Shown: positions 1 to 5,414, counted from the first letter of the stretch. The stretch is DNA of 7,800 bases from Patescibacteria group bacterium (GCA_022703745.1 JAKLDB010000021.1:1-7800), one strand, 5' to 3'. Notes: generated by a model not told the origin, from the sequence alone. Numbers and translations are program-made.

Positions 1-1
1 T

Positions 2-289
2 GTGGTCGGAGTCCTAGTGACTTTTTTTGAGCTTCCTTGTACTGGTGGGCCATATCTTTTCACCCTTGGTTTACTTGGTGAAGGTTTTTCGTGGCTGTCA
101 GCCATGGGGATCCTAGTGTATTACAATTTTCTGTTTGTGCTACCCCTAGTAGTGATTTTATTAGCAATCTATTGGGGATATTCAACAGCCACCCGTACGG
201 CTGAATGGAAGGATAAGAATATTAAGATTCTTCATCTGATTGCCGGTTTGGTTATGCTCGGTTTGGGTGTTTGGTTATTCTTCATTTAG
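2..289 (+). CDS. CcdA/DsbD-type thiol-disulfide electron-transfer membrane protein, C-terminal part (5' end outside window)
   Basis: Only the last ~95 residues are visible and the frame is open to the window edge, so the true start lies upstream; the GTG at position 2 is probably an internal valine. The visible part is very hydrophobic, with three likely membrane segments: around visible residues 3-25, 37-59 (after the phrase LVYYNF) and 76-95. The motif ELPCTGGPY near visible residues 10-18 is the best clue. In the CcdA/DsbD transmembrane family an LPCTGG-like motif carries one of the two membrane cysteines that pass reducing equivalents from cytoplasmic thioredoxin to extracytoplasmic thiol proteins. 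The partner cysteine would be in the missing N-terminal half. The gene is convergent with a small six-cysteine exported protein, a suggestive but unproven link. A short Lys/Asp-rich loop (AEWKDKN) precedes the last helix. The family call rests on one motif plus topology. Confidence 0.75.
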   Translation: MVGVLVTFFELPCTGGPYLFTLGLLGEGFSWLSAMGILVYYNFLFVLPLVVILLAIYWGYSTATRTAEWKDKNIKILHLIAGLVMLGLGVWLFFI

Positions 290-310
290 CATCCCTTCTC
301 CGTTACCGTG

Positions 311-778
311 TCAATCGCAGATTCCTTCTAGCATGTTCATTGGGAATTTGAGTTTGATGGCTTGGCAATCTACACTGCCATTTCCGTCAAAAATTAATTC
401 CCACTTGTTGTCATCTTTTACAGCCAAGAATAGACCGCCTTCTCCGTCAAAGGGAGCGAAGCTGACGTTGCCACGAATATGAGTAGCATCTGAATCCGTG
501 AATTCGATTCTGATATCAGAAGTTGGCTTTTTGTACTTTGCAGCAAAAAGTGCCAAGATATCGTGTTCGGTAGTGTTGATGTCGCAAGTTTCTTCCCAGG
601 TGCGTAGACATTTTTGTTTTGCTTCGCACCAGCTGTAGCCAGCGGCTATTAGACAGCCGTGACTGTCTTTGTCTCCTCCAATGAGCTGGTTGCTGGTATT
701 GGTTTTTATGTAGCCGTAAGTGAGAGCACCTATGGTACCGAGGATAATCAGACCAATGAAAATAAGAAAAGTTTTCAT
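311..778 (-). CDS. Small membrane-anchored exported protein with six conserved-looking cysteines, function unknown
   Basis: This 155-aa protein starts with an uncleaved signal-anchor-like helix (residues 3-23, Lys at 2, no lipobox Cys), followed by an extracytoplasmic part. Residues 35-65 form a compact Cys/Trp-rich block (GCLIAAGYSWCEAKQKCLR then WEETC) with Cys at 42, 51, 57 and 65. Two more Cys, 138 and 154, lie in a C-terminal domain containing EGGLFLAVK, IFDGNGSVDC and a final FPMNMLEGICD. I recognise this arrangement from uncharacterised proteins of CPR bacteria and archaea, but know no assigned function. The even cysteine number, all outside the membrane, suggests up to three disulfides. 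It lies 48 bases downstream of the glycosyltransferase on the same strand, so the two are probably co-transcribed. No Shine-Dalgarno is visible before the ATG; the upstream stretch is simply AT-rich. Function remains open. Confidence 0.75.
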   Translation of the reverse strand: MKTFLIFIGLIILGTIGALTYGYIKTNTSNQLIGGDKDSHGCLIAAGYSWCEAKQKCLRTWEETCDINTTEHDILALFAAKYKKPTSDIRIEFTDSDATHIRGNVSFAPFDGEGGLFLAVKDDNKWELIFDGNGSVDCQAIKLKFPMNMLEGICD

Positions 779-826
779 AAGATATTTTTATTAATTATTC
801 TTATTATGCCTTTGGGGTTGGTAAGT

Positions 827-2203
827 TTATTTTAACATTGCTTGGGTGGGGAATTCGTGACTGGTTTTATCCCAAGGGATAGATTGGCGATTTGGTCGGA
901 AGAAGAAGTGATGAATGGCTCTCACTGAAGCGGAAAAGTTAATAAAATTACCCATGACATAACGGATAGGAACTAGAATGGAATTTCCAAAACCATAGAA
1001 AACAGATACGGCTGACATTCGTAGTATTATCCGCAGTAGAAATAGGAGTGTATCAAATAGGAAGAGATACCAGAGAATAATTGGGATGTGGTGGATGGGG
1101 TTAATTTCAAAGAAAAATGGCAGAATAAAAAATGGAATTAGAATAATGTAGCCGAATAGATTAAGTGAACCAGTAATGACTTGTTTGCGGTCGCGAAATA
1201 GGCAGTATTTCATTTTGACATCACCTTGCCAGCCAGTTTGTTGCCAAGTTTGCAGGGCGATACCGGTAATCCACCGGGTTTTTTGACGAATTGCTTCTCG
1301 ATAGTGACGGGGGAAGATTGAACGGGTAGCAACAATCTCTCCGCGGTCTGTAAACATGGTGGCAAATATTGTACCGTGGCCAGTATGGTGCAATTCAATT
1401 GCACTATGGTAGTCTTCTACCAAACTTTCATCATTAAAAACTCGTCCATGATGTTTCTCGAGTGTTTCCAAAGATGTCCGATCGTAAGCGGTGCCTACTC
1501 CTGCGGATGGGACAAATGCACCAATGTGTTCGCGGGTAATCATATGGCGAAGATGGTTTTCGGAAAACTCGTCGGCATAAGTCCAATGAATCAACTCCCA
1601 CCATGGCATAGAGAGGGGAAGAACGGGGATCTGCACCATATGTTTTTTGCGTTGGGAGATTAGGTAGTTGAAAACTCGTAAGGAATAGGGGTGGACAACA
1701 TCTTCACTGTCGTGGGTGATGATGATGCTAAAAGGATTTTTTCCTTCAATTGTCTCCAGGGCAATGAAGGTGGAGTTGAGATTGTCGGCTTTGGTAGTCG
1801 GTCCAGGTTTCTGATTGACGATAATTTTTACGTGTTCGGGAAAACGTTTTATTAGTTTACGTGCAGCGATTAGGGTGGGTTTGTCGTTTGGGTAAACTCC
1901 TAAAATAATGGAATAGTTTGAATATTTGATAGTTTTTATTGCGTTGTGTACCATTCTTCCGATTACAGAACTTTCTCGCCAACAGGGGACTAAAATTGCA
2001 ATTCGATGTTCTTTGTGAGGTTCAAGTGAATGAATAGTAAAGTTGCGAATTCGTTTACGGTTAAAGAACCGATTAATTCGCCATTTGAAATAGAGTCCAT
2101 CAAAAAGGAGGTCGTCGAGACCGCTGATGGCAAAACCTCCAGCTACGATATAGGAGAAAACTATAAAGTAGGGGTGGGCAAAAATTGACAGAAGCGTGTT
2201 CAT
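827..2203 (-). CDS. NfrB-like family 2 glycosyltransferase, integral membrane
   Basis: The protein is 458 aa from ATG 2203, or 466 aa from a GTG at 2227; I prefer the ATG because a TGG-CATAAT extended -10 sits 4 bases before it and the first helix is complete. Numbering from the GTG, a helix spans ~15-36 and is followed by SGLDDLLFD, typical of NfrB (phage N4 adsorption protein B) relatives. A cytosolic GT-A domain covers ~75-330: ILVPCWRE (78-85), HDSEDVVHP (172-180, probable UDP-sugar/metal-binding acidic site), VPSAGVGTA (239-247), ESLVEDYH (267-274, probable catalytic acidic pair) and QKTRW (315-319). This is the D,D,D,QxxRW pattern of processive GT2 enzymes. Three hydrophobic segments follow (~355-374, 380-403, 412-433). 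E. coli NfrB makes a secreted glycan and carries a C-terminal regulatory domain; that domain is absent here. The sugar used is unknown. The gene is divergent from dus. Confidence 0.85.
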   Translation of the reverse strand: MNTLLSIFAHPYFIVFSYIVAGGFAISGLDDLLFDGLYFKWRINRFFNRKRIRNFTIHSLEPHKEHRIAILVPCWRESSVIGRMVHNAIKTIKYSNYSIILGVYPNDKPTLIAARKLIKRFPEHVKIIVNQKPGPTTKADNLNSTFIALETIEGKNPFSIIITHDSEDVVHPYSLRVFNYLISQRKKHMVQIPVLPLSMPWWELIHWTYADEFSENHLRHMITREHIGAFVPSAGVGTAYDRTSLETLEKHHGRVFNDESLVEDYHSAIELHHTGHGTIFATMFTDRGEIVATRSIFPRHYREAIRQKTRWITGIALQTWQQTGWQGDVKMKYCLFRDRKQVITGSLNLFGYIILIPFFILPFFFEINPIHHIPIILWYLFLFDTLLFLLRIILRMSAVSVFYGFGNSILVPIRYVMGNFINFSASVRAIHHFFFRPNRQSIPWDKTSHEFPTQAMLK

Positions 2204-2207
2204 GGAG

Positions 2208-2216
2208 ATTATGCCA
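2208..2216 (-). promoter_or_regulatory. Extended -10 promoter candidate for the glycosyltransferase gene
   Basis: Read on the minus strand, TGG is followed by CATAAT (5 of 6 to TATAAT), giving a TGnTATAAT-like extended -10. Only four bases (CTCC) separate it from ATG 2203, so transcription would start at or next to the start codon. No Shine-Dalgarno lies between. If this promoter is real, the alternative GTG start at 2227 would be upstream of the transcript. Confidence 0.4.
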
Positions 2217-2260
2217 GTAGTGTACACCTATAAGGTTGATGACTAAAGTGGGGGAGGCTG

Positions 2261-2275
2261 TGCTAGGATAATGCT
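2261..2275 (+). promoter_or_regulatory. -10 promoter candidate directly before dus
   Basis: TGC-TAGGAT (2261-2269) fits an extended -10 and overlaps GATAAT (2267-2272); the ATG of dus follows at 2276. Spacing predicts a transcription start at the ATG. The same stretch contains AGGA, seven bases before the ATG, which could instead be a weak Shine-Dalgarno. The two readings cannot be separated from sequence alone. It lies back to back with the glycosyltransferase promoter. Confidence 0.35.
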
Positions 2276-3247
2276 ATGGCAAAAGGGTTTTGGGGAAAGT
2301 TGAGGAGACCGATCTTGGCATTGGCACCAATGGCGGATGTTACCGATGCAGCTTTTCGCCGGTTGATTGCTAAATACGGCAAACCAGATGTGATGTGGAC
2401 GGAGTTTATTTCATGTGATGGTTTGTGTTCGCCAAAGGGCAGACAGGCTTTGTTGGCTAGTTTGAAATATGTTCCTGCGGAGCGTCCTATTGTTGCACAG
2501 ATTTTCGGAGCAAGACCTGCGAATTTTTACCAATGTGCAAAATTGCTGAAAAAACTAAAATTTGATGGCATCGATATAAATATGGGATGTCCAGACAGAA
2601 AAGTAGAAAAACAAGGTGGAGGGGCAAAGCTAATGCTAAATCCCGTTCTTGCAAAAGAAATTATTCGGCAAACCAAACGGGGAGCGGGAGGATTACCTGT
2701 TTCTGTCAAAACCAGAATTGGCTACAACAAAAAAGATTTGGAAGGTTGGATAGGAAGTTTGATTGAAGCAGAGCCAGATGTTTTAATCATCCATGCTCGT
2801 ACTCGGAAAGAGATGTCTAAAGTACCTGCAGACTGGAAGGCAATAAAAGAAGTCGTAGGTTTAGTGAAAAAGTCTAATAAAGATATTCTGGTAATCGGCA
2901 ATGGCGATGTGAAGAATTTGGAAGATGCTAAGAAGAAAATAAAGCAATCTGGTGCGGATGGCACGATGGTTGGGCGGGGGATATTTGGGAATCCGTGGTT
3001 TTTTAATAAAAGAAAAAAGAAGGTTAGCTTGAAAGAAAAATTAAAGGTTTTAGTGGAACATGCCAGACTGTTTGAGAAGATCTTTGGTAAGAAGAACTTT
3101 GCCGTGATGAGGAAACATTTTAAAGCTTATATTGTAGGCTTTGATGGAGCGGTGAGTTTGCGGGGCAAGTTGATGCGAGCAAGTAATTCAAGAGAGGTGG
3201 TGAAGATTTTACAGGCAAAATATCCCAAAATTAGCTTCCAGAGATAG
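2276..3247 (+). CDS. dus: tRNA-dihydrouridine synthase (Dus family)
   Basis: This flavoenzyme reduces specific uridines to dihydrouridine in tRNA D-loops, using FMN and NADPH, in the cytosol. The 323-aa length is normal. The FMN TIM barrel shows LAPMADVTDAAFRRL (residues 16-30), VAQIFG (73-78), DINMGCPDRKVEKQGGGAKLM (100-120) with the catalytic-type Cys105, VKTRIG (144-149; Lys145 would contact FMN/uridine), IHARTR (172-177), IGNGDV (207-212) and GRGIFGNPW (233-241) for phosphate binding. A helical, Lys-rich C-terminal domain (~245-323) matches the tRNA-binding domain of the family. All signature residues are present, so it should be active. The subtype (A, B or C) cannot be assigned. It is a single gene, divergent from the glycosyltransferase and followed by a separate promoter for the RRM gene. 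Confidence 0.95.
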   Translation: MAKGFWGKLRRPILALAPMADVTDAAFRRLIAKYGKPDVMWTEFISCDGLCSPKGRQALLASLKYVPAERPIVAQIFGARPANFYQCAKLLKKLKFDGIDINMGCPDRKVEKQGGGAKLMLNPVLAKEIIRQTKRGAGGLPVSVKTRIGYNKKDLEGWIGSLIEAEPDVLIIHARTRKEMSKVPADWKAIKEVVGLVKKSNKDILVIGNGDVKNLEDAKKKIKQSGADGTMVGRGIFGNPWFFNKRKKKVSLKEKLKVLVEHARLFEKIFGKKNFAVMRKHFKAYIVGFDGAVSLRGKLMRASNSREVVKILQAKYPKISFQR

Positions 3248-3250
3248 TTA

Positions 3251-3278
3251 TTGCTATTACTTGGGAAGTGTGTATAAT
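3251..3278 (+). promoter_or_regulatory. Sigma70-type promoter of the RRM gene, followed by a long leader
   Basis: TTGCTA (3251-3256, 4 of 6 to TTGACA), a 16-base spacer, and a perfect TATAAT (3273-3278). Transcription would start near 3285, about 118 bases before the RRM start codon. This is the most canonical promoter in the window. It begins just after the dus stop codon. A second TATATT at 3377-3382, without a clear -35, could give a short leader instead. Confidence 0.65.
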
Positions 3279-3284
3279 ACCCTC

Positions 3285-3402
3285 GTTGGTAGGTTTTGTC
3301 GTTGTAGGTTTCGTTTTCCCTCATGTCTCTTTGGAGAAGGTGGGGAGTAGAAGGCCAGACGGGGTCACCCTACTCGTATATTATTCACAGATCCAAAGAA
3401 AC
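3285..3402 (+). promoter_or_regulatory. Long 5' leader of the RRM gene with a possible stem
   Basis: About 118 bases of transcribed leader are predicted from the upstream promoter. It is rich in T and G, and has an inverted repeat GAGTAG (3345-3350) / CTACTC (3370-3375) enclosing 19 bases. The sequence just before the ATG (CCAAAGAAAC) has no good Shine-Dalgarno. Other genes in the window have leaders near zero, so this length stands out. In cyanobacteria, rbp genes encoding similar RRM proteins have long cold-responsive leaders; similar control here is an inference. Confidence 0.4.
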
Positions 3403-3684
3403 ATGGCTAAGAAATTGTTTGTTGGTGGACTTAGTTGGAATACAACTGAGGACACTTTGCGCGATGCTTTTGCGCAGCACGGAACCGTGGCTTCTGCCCA
3501 GATCATCTTCGACAAGATGTCTGGTCGGTCCAAGGGTTTTGGTTTTGTTGAGTTCGAGTCTGATGCAGAGGCGGATGCCGCTACTGCCGCTCTCAACGGA
3601 ACTGAGCTTGATGGCAGAACCATTACCGTAAACGAAGCGCGTCCAATGGGTGAACGCCCACCACGTCGCGATTTTCGTCGGTAA
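3403..3684 (+). CDS. Single-RRM RNA-binding protein (cyanobacterial Rbp-like)
   Basis: The 93-aa protein is almost entirely one RNA recognition motif: RNP2 is LFVGGL (5-10) and RNP1 is KGFGFVEF (44-51), with the exposed aromatics Phe6, Phe46 and Phe48 in place to stack on RNA bases. A short basic tail (RPPRRDFRR, 85-93) follows. It resembles eukaryotic glycine-rich and cyanobacterial Rbp proteins, which bind single-stranded RNA and often respond to cold; the specific role here is inferred. ATG 3403 is chosen because it gives the standard MAKKLFVGGL start; upstream in-frame codons translate into the leader without RRM character. The gene has its own promoter and terminator, so it is monocistronic. 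Its codon use is unlike its neighbours (many C-ending codons such as ATC, TTC, GCC, AAC), suggesting high expression. Confidence 0.95.
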   Translation: MAKKLFVGGLSWNTTEDTLRDAFAQHGTVASAQIIFDKMSGRSKGFGFVEFESDAEADAATAALNGTELDGRTITVNEARPMGERPPRRDFRR

Positions 3685-3700
3685 TTGACTGAAAGTCTAT

Positions 3701-3737
3701 GAAATCCGCTCTGGAAGCAATTCTAGGGCGGGTTTTT
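3701..3737 (+). terminator. Rho-independent terminator of the RRM gene
   Basis: CCGCTCTGGAA (3706-3716) pairs with TTCTAGGGCGG (3721-3731) over 11 positions, two of them G-T wobbles, around a GCAA tetraloop (GNRA type). A T5 tract follows at 3733-3737 and can extend the stem by pairing with the AAA just 5' of it. It lies 17 bases after the RRM stop codon. Confidence 0.9.
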
Positions 3738-3756
3738 AGTTGAAGAGAGTTAAAAA

Positions 3757-3791
3757 TGGTAAAATATTGGTAGGGTCGATCTTTATACAAT
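3757..3791 (+). promoter_or_regulatory. Promoter region of the DUF378-type gene (two candidate -10 boxes)
   Basis: TGG-TAAAAT (3757-3765) is an extended -10 with 5 of 6 matches, predicting a start near 3772. TACAAT (3786-3791, 5 of 6) is a second candidate, predicting a start near 3798 and a leader of about a dozen bases before ATG 3811. Neither has a well-spaced -35. A promoter is required here because the gene follows a strong terminator. Confidence 0.4.
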
Positions 3792-3810
3792 CAATTTGGA
3801 CTTATCCGAT

Positions 3811-4011
3811 ATGTTAAATATTATTGCTTTAATTCTAGTTATCATCGGTGGTTTGAACTGGGGCTTGGTCGCTTTCCTGCAGTGGGATTTAGTAGCCAAC
3901 CTGTTCGGCGGCGGTGATATGTTCGCCATGGTTCCTCGCATCATCTACGGCTTAGTCGGCTTGGCCGCTCTCTACATGCTGGTGACGATTGGAACCTGGT
4001 TGAAGAAATAG
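3811..4011 (+). CDS. DUF378-family small membrane protein
   Basis: This 66-aa protein (71 aa if it starts at the TTG at 3796) has two membrane helices: IIALILVIIGGLNWGLVAFL and the segment from IIYGLVGLAALYML. The stretch ALILVIIGGLNWGLV, then WDLVANLFGG and RIIYGLVGLAALY, is characteristic of the DUF378 family (B. subtilis YuzA-like). These proteins sit in the cytoplasmic membrane and have no established function. Neither start has a clear Shine-Dalgarno; ATG 3811 (MLNIIALI) agrees roughly with where family members begin. The gene is flanked by terminators on both sides, making it a one-gene unit. Like the RRM gene, it uses more C-ending codons than the enzymes around it (ATCATCTACGGC, for example), hinting at strong expression. 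Confidence 0.88.
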   Translation: MLNIIALILVIIGGLNWGLVAFLQWDLVANLFGGGDMFAMVPRIIYGLVGLAALYMLVTIGTWLKK

Positions 4012-4025
4012 TCACGGTATTATTT

Positions 4026-4058
4026 AAAACGGCTCCGAGGGATCGGGGCCGTTTTGTT
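4026..4058 (+). terminator. Rho-independent terminator of the DUF378-type gene
   Basis: AAAACGGCTCCGA (4026-4038) pairs with TCGGGGCCGTTTT (4043-4055) over 13 positions, with one G-T wobble, around a GGGA loop (GNRA type). The T-rich end (TTTTGTTAT) completes the signal and overlaps the promoter of the next gene. It lies 14 bases after the stop codon. Its near-symmetry may let it act on minus-strand transcripts too. Confidence 0.9.
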
Positions 4059-4070
4059 ATATTAGTAGAG
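4055..4070 (+). promoter_or_regulatory. Extended -10 promoter placed for a leaderless mRNA
   Basis: TG-T-TATATT (4055-4063) matches TGnTATAAT at all but one position. Seven bases (AGTAGAG) separate it from ATG 4071, so the predicted first transcribed base is the A of the start codon. The TG is built from the last T of the preceding terminator stem and the base after it. There is no Shine-Dalgarno. Confidence 0.6.
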
Positions 4071-4760
4071 ATGCAAGAAAGATTACAAAAGGTATTGGCA
4101 CAGGCTGGGGTTGCTAGCCGCCGAAAGGCGGAGGAATATATTACCAAAGGTTTAGTGAGGGTAAATGGTAAGGTAGTCACCACATTAGGGACCAAATGCG
4201 ATATCTCTAAAGATAAGGTTGAATACAACGGTAAATTGGTTAGTTTGGCTGAGCCAGTAATTTATGCATTTTACAAACCAGCGGGGGTAACCTCTACCAT
4301 GAGTGATCCGTATGCGAAAAAGACTATCGCAGATTTTTTCAAAGGAAAAAGGGTGTATCCAGTGGGGAGGTTGGATAAATATAGTGAAGGGTTAATGTTG
4401 GTAACAAATGATGGGGATTTAGCTCTTACCTTAACCCATCCCAGGTATGAACATGAAAAGGAATATGAGGTTTTGTTGCAGGGCAGAAATGATGATAATA
4501 TTTCCAAATTGGAACAGCGGTTTACAATTGACGGATATCGTACTCAGCCAATGAAGCTATTGGGGGTAAAACAGACAAAAGAGCGCCAATGGTTGGTTGG
4601 GCTGGTATTGAAAGAGGGAAGGAAAAGACAGATTAGAAAGGTTGCGGAGAAGTTGGGATACCAGGTGATTGACCTAAAGAGGGTAAGAATAGGGAAGCTT
4701 AAGCTGGAAGATCTTCAGCCGGGCCGGTGGAGAGAGGTTGGGAGGCAGGATATAATTTAG
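4071..4760 (+). CDS. rluB: 16S/23S rRNA pseudouridine synthase, RsuA/RluB family
   Basis: The enzyme isomerises one specific uridine of ribosomal RNA to pseudouridine. The 229-aa protein begins with an S4 RNA-binding domain (1-60; RLQKVLAQAGVASRRKAEEYI, then VRVNGKVV). The catalytic domain contains YAFYKPAGV (65-73), the signature GRLDKYSEGLMLVTNDG (99-115) with catalytic Asp102, LTHPRYEHEKEYEV (121-134) and KEGRKRQIRKV (181-191). All family motifs are intact and the length is normal for a minimal RluB/RsuA protein. RluB (23S) and RsuA (16S) are hard to separate by motifs; I lean to RluB from overall resemblance to Gram-positive RluB proteins, so the symbol is tentative. The -10 box of the next tRNA is embedded in the last codons (GAT ATA ATT TAG). 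Confidence 0.92.
   Translation: MQERLQKVLAQAGVASRRKAEEYITKGLVRVNGKVVTTLGTKCDISKDKVEYNGKLVSLAEPVIYAFYKPAGVTSTMSDPYAKKTIADFFKGKRVYPVGRLDKYSEGLMLVTNDGDLALTLTHPRYEHEKEYEVLLQGRNDDNISKLEQRFTIDGYRTQPMKLLGVKQTKERQWLVGLVLKEGRKRQIRKVAEKLGYQVIDLKRVRIGKLKLEDLQPGRWREVGRQDII
4728..4756 (+). promoter_or_regulatory. Promoter of the plus-strand tRNA-CAU gene, inside the rluB 3' end
   Basis: A perfect TATAAT (4751-4756) lies within the last codons of the pseudouridine synthase gene. TGGAGA (4728-4733), 17 bases upstream, is a weak -35. Transcription would start near 4763, giving a 5-base tRNA leader. Confidence 0.6.
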
Positions 4761-4767
4761 ATGGTGC

Positions 4768-4842
4768 GGGCGTGTAGCTCAGTGGTAGAGCAGTCCCCTC
4801 ATAAGGGATGGGTCGGAGGTTCGATCCCTTCCACGCCCACCA
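4768..4842 (+). tRNA. tRNA with CAU anticodon (elongator Met or Ile2)
   Basis: A 75-base cloverleaf with encoded CCA. The acceptor stem GGGCGTG/CACGCCC is fully paired, with discriminator A. The D arm is GCTC-AGTGGTA-GAGC. The anticodon arm is GTCCC-CTCATAA-GGGAT, giving CAU, with one G-T wobble at 27-43. The T arm is GGAGG-TTCGATC-CCTTC. G1-C72 pairing excludes the initiator. It could be elongator Met or the Ile2 tRNA whose C34 TilS converts to lysidine. C4-G69 resembles E. coli Ile2, while the variable loop GGGTC resembles E. coli elongator Met, so I leave it unassigned. It shares a 20-base D-arm stretch with the other non-initiator CAU tRNA at 5420-5494, suggesting common descent. Confidence 0.95.
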
Positions 4843-4872
4843 CAAAAAAGATCACCCGGGGATGGATGCTCT

Positions 4873-4948
4873 TGGTTGCGGGGGTGAGATTCGAACTCAC
4901 GACCTTCAGGTTATGAGCCTGACGAGCTAACCACTGCTCTACCCCGCG
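4873..4948 (-). tRNA. Initiator tRNA-fMet (CAU)
   Basis: A 76-base cloverleaf with encoded CCA, closely resembling E. coli tRNA-fMet. The acceptor CGCGGGG/CCCCGCA has the C1xA72 mismatch that marks bacterial initiators and allows formylation. The D stem GAGC/GCTC gives the A11-U24 pair, another initiator feature. The anticodon arm is TCAGG-CTCATAA-CCTGA and the T arm GTGAG-TTCGAAT-CTCAC. One departure: the usual three G-C pairs at 29-31/39-41 are here A-U, G-C, G-C. It lies 40 bases downstream of the divIC-like gene on the same strand, so it may be part of one transcript, and it converges with the plus-strand tRNA-CAU across a 30-base gap. Confidence 0.96.
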
Positions 4949-4988
4949 AGCCAATGTTAGCAACTCATTTTGTATCTGTCCACTCTCT

Positions 4989-5414
4989 TTATCCGACGTC
5001 GGGGAAATTAAAGATTAGCTGCCACCACTTTTCTGGGTTGGTGGGAGTGTGTTTGATGGTTGTTTCCTGGTCTTGGATATTTCCCTCGGTAAACCGTTCG
5101 ATATCTTCATTGGGGACGATAAGCACCGATTCGCCAGGTTTTTGGTAGTTCAATTTTTCTCTTGCCTCCTTATCTTTGAATGCATCAGTTTGTCTGTAGG
5201 CGATGAGATTTTGCAGATACTTGTTTCTGAGTTTCAATTGGGCATTTTCTTCTCGGAGTTGTCCCAACTCCTTATCTATCTGGTAGTTTTGCCAAATTGC
5301 TTGAATTGTGGAAACAGCGATATATACAAGGAGAATGGCTCCGGTGGTCATTAAGAGTCTCGCACGCAATTCCTTGCCCTGCGGTAGTTTAATTTTTACA
5401 ACTGACTTGTTCAT
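4989..5414 (-). CDS. DivIC/FtsB-like septum formation initiator protein
   Basis: The 141-aa bitopic membrane protein matches the DivIC/FtsB/FtsL layout: a short basic cytoplasmic end (1-19), one membrane helix (~20-42, LLMTTGAILLVYIAVSTIQAI), a coiled coil (~44-75, KELGQLREENAQLKLRNKYLQNL) and the family motif around DAFKDKEAREKLNYQKPGESVLIVP (77-101). Such proteins bridge FtsQ/FtsL in the divisome. The tail (PEKWWQLIFNF, 127-137) resembles Trp-rich ends I associate with CPR homologues. ATG 5414 is chosen because anything upstream is tRNA sequence read as protein. The start lies only 5 bases (AGCAT) after the CCA of tRNA-CAU 5420-5494, with no Shine-Dalgarno and no room for a separate promoter outside the tRNA. 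The initiator tRNA follows downstream. DivIC cannot be separated from FtsB by sequence alone. Confidence 0.87.
   Translation of the reverse strand: MNKSVVKIKLPQGKELRARLLMTTGAILLVYIAVSTIQAIWQNYQIDKELGQLREENAQLKLRNKYLQNLIAYRQTDAFKDKEAREKLNYQKPGESVLIVPNEDIERFTEGNIQDQETTIKHTPTNPEKWWQLIFNFPDVG

Noticed and set aside
290..310. Shared terminator between the convergent first two genes
   Set aside because: The 21-base gap contains no inverted repeat or T tract.
2228..2260. GGGGGAGG as a Shine-Dalgarno for dus
   Set aside because: It lies about 18 bases before the ATG, too far for normal ribosome binding.
3268..3402. Upstream in-frame extension of the RRM protein
   Set aside because: It overlaps the promoter -10 box and leader, has no family resemblance, and the ATG at 3403 gives the standard RRM start.
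3323..3631. 102-codon open frame overlapping the RRM gene in another frame
   Set aside because: It is Leu/Ser-rich with no domain and is explained as the shifted frame of a GC-rich, strongly biased RRM gene.
4843..4872. T6 tract on the minus strand (4844-4849) after the initiator tRNA, as a terminator
   Set aside because: The bases before it can form only a weak stem of about four pairs with a bulge, so I do not list it, although the tract itself may help release.
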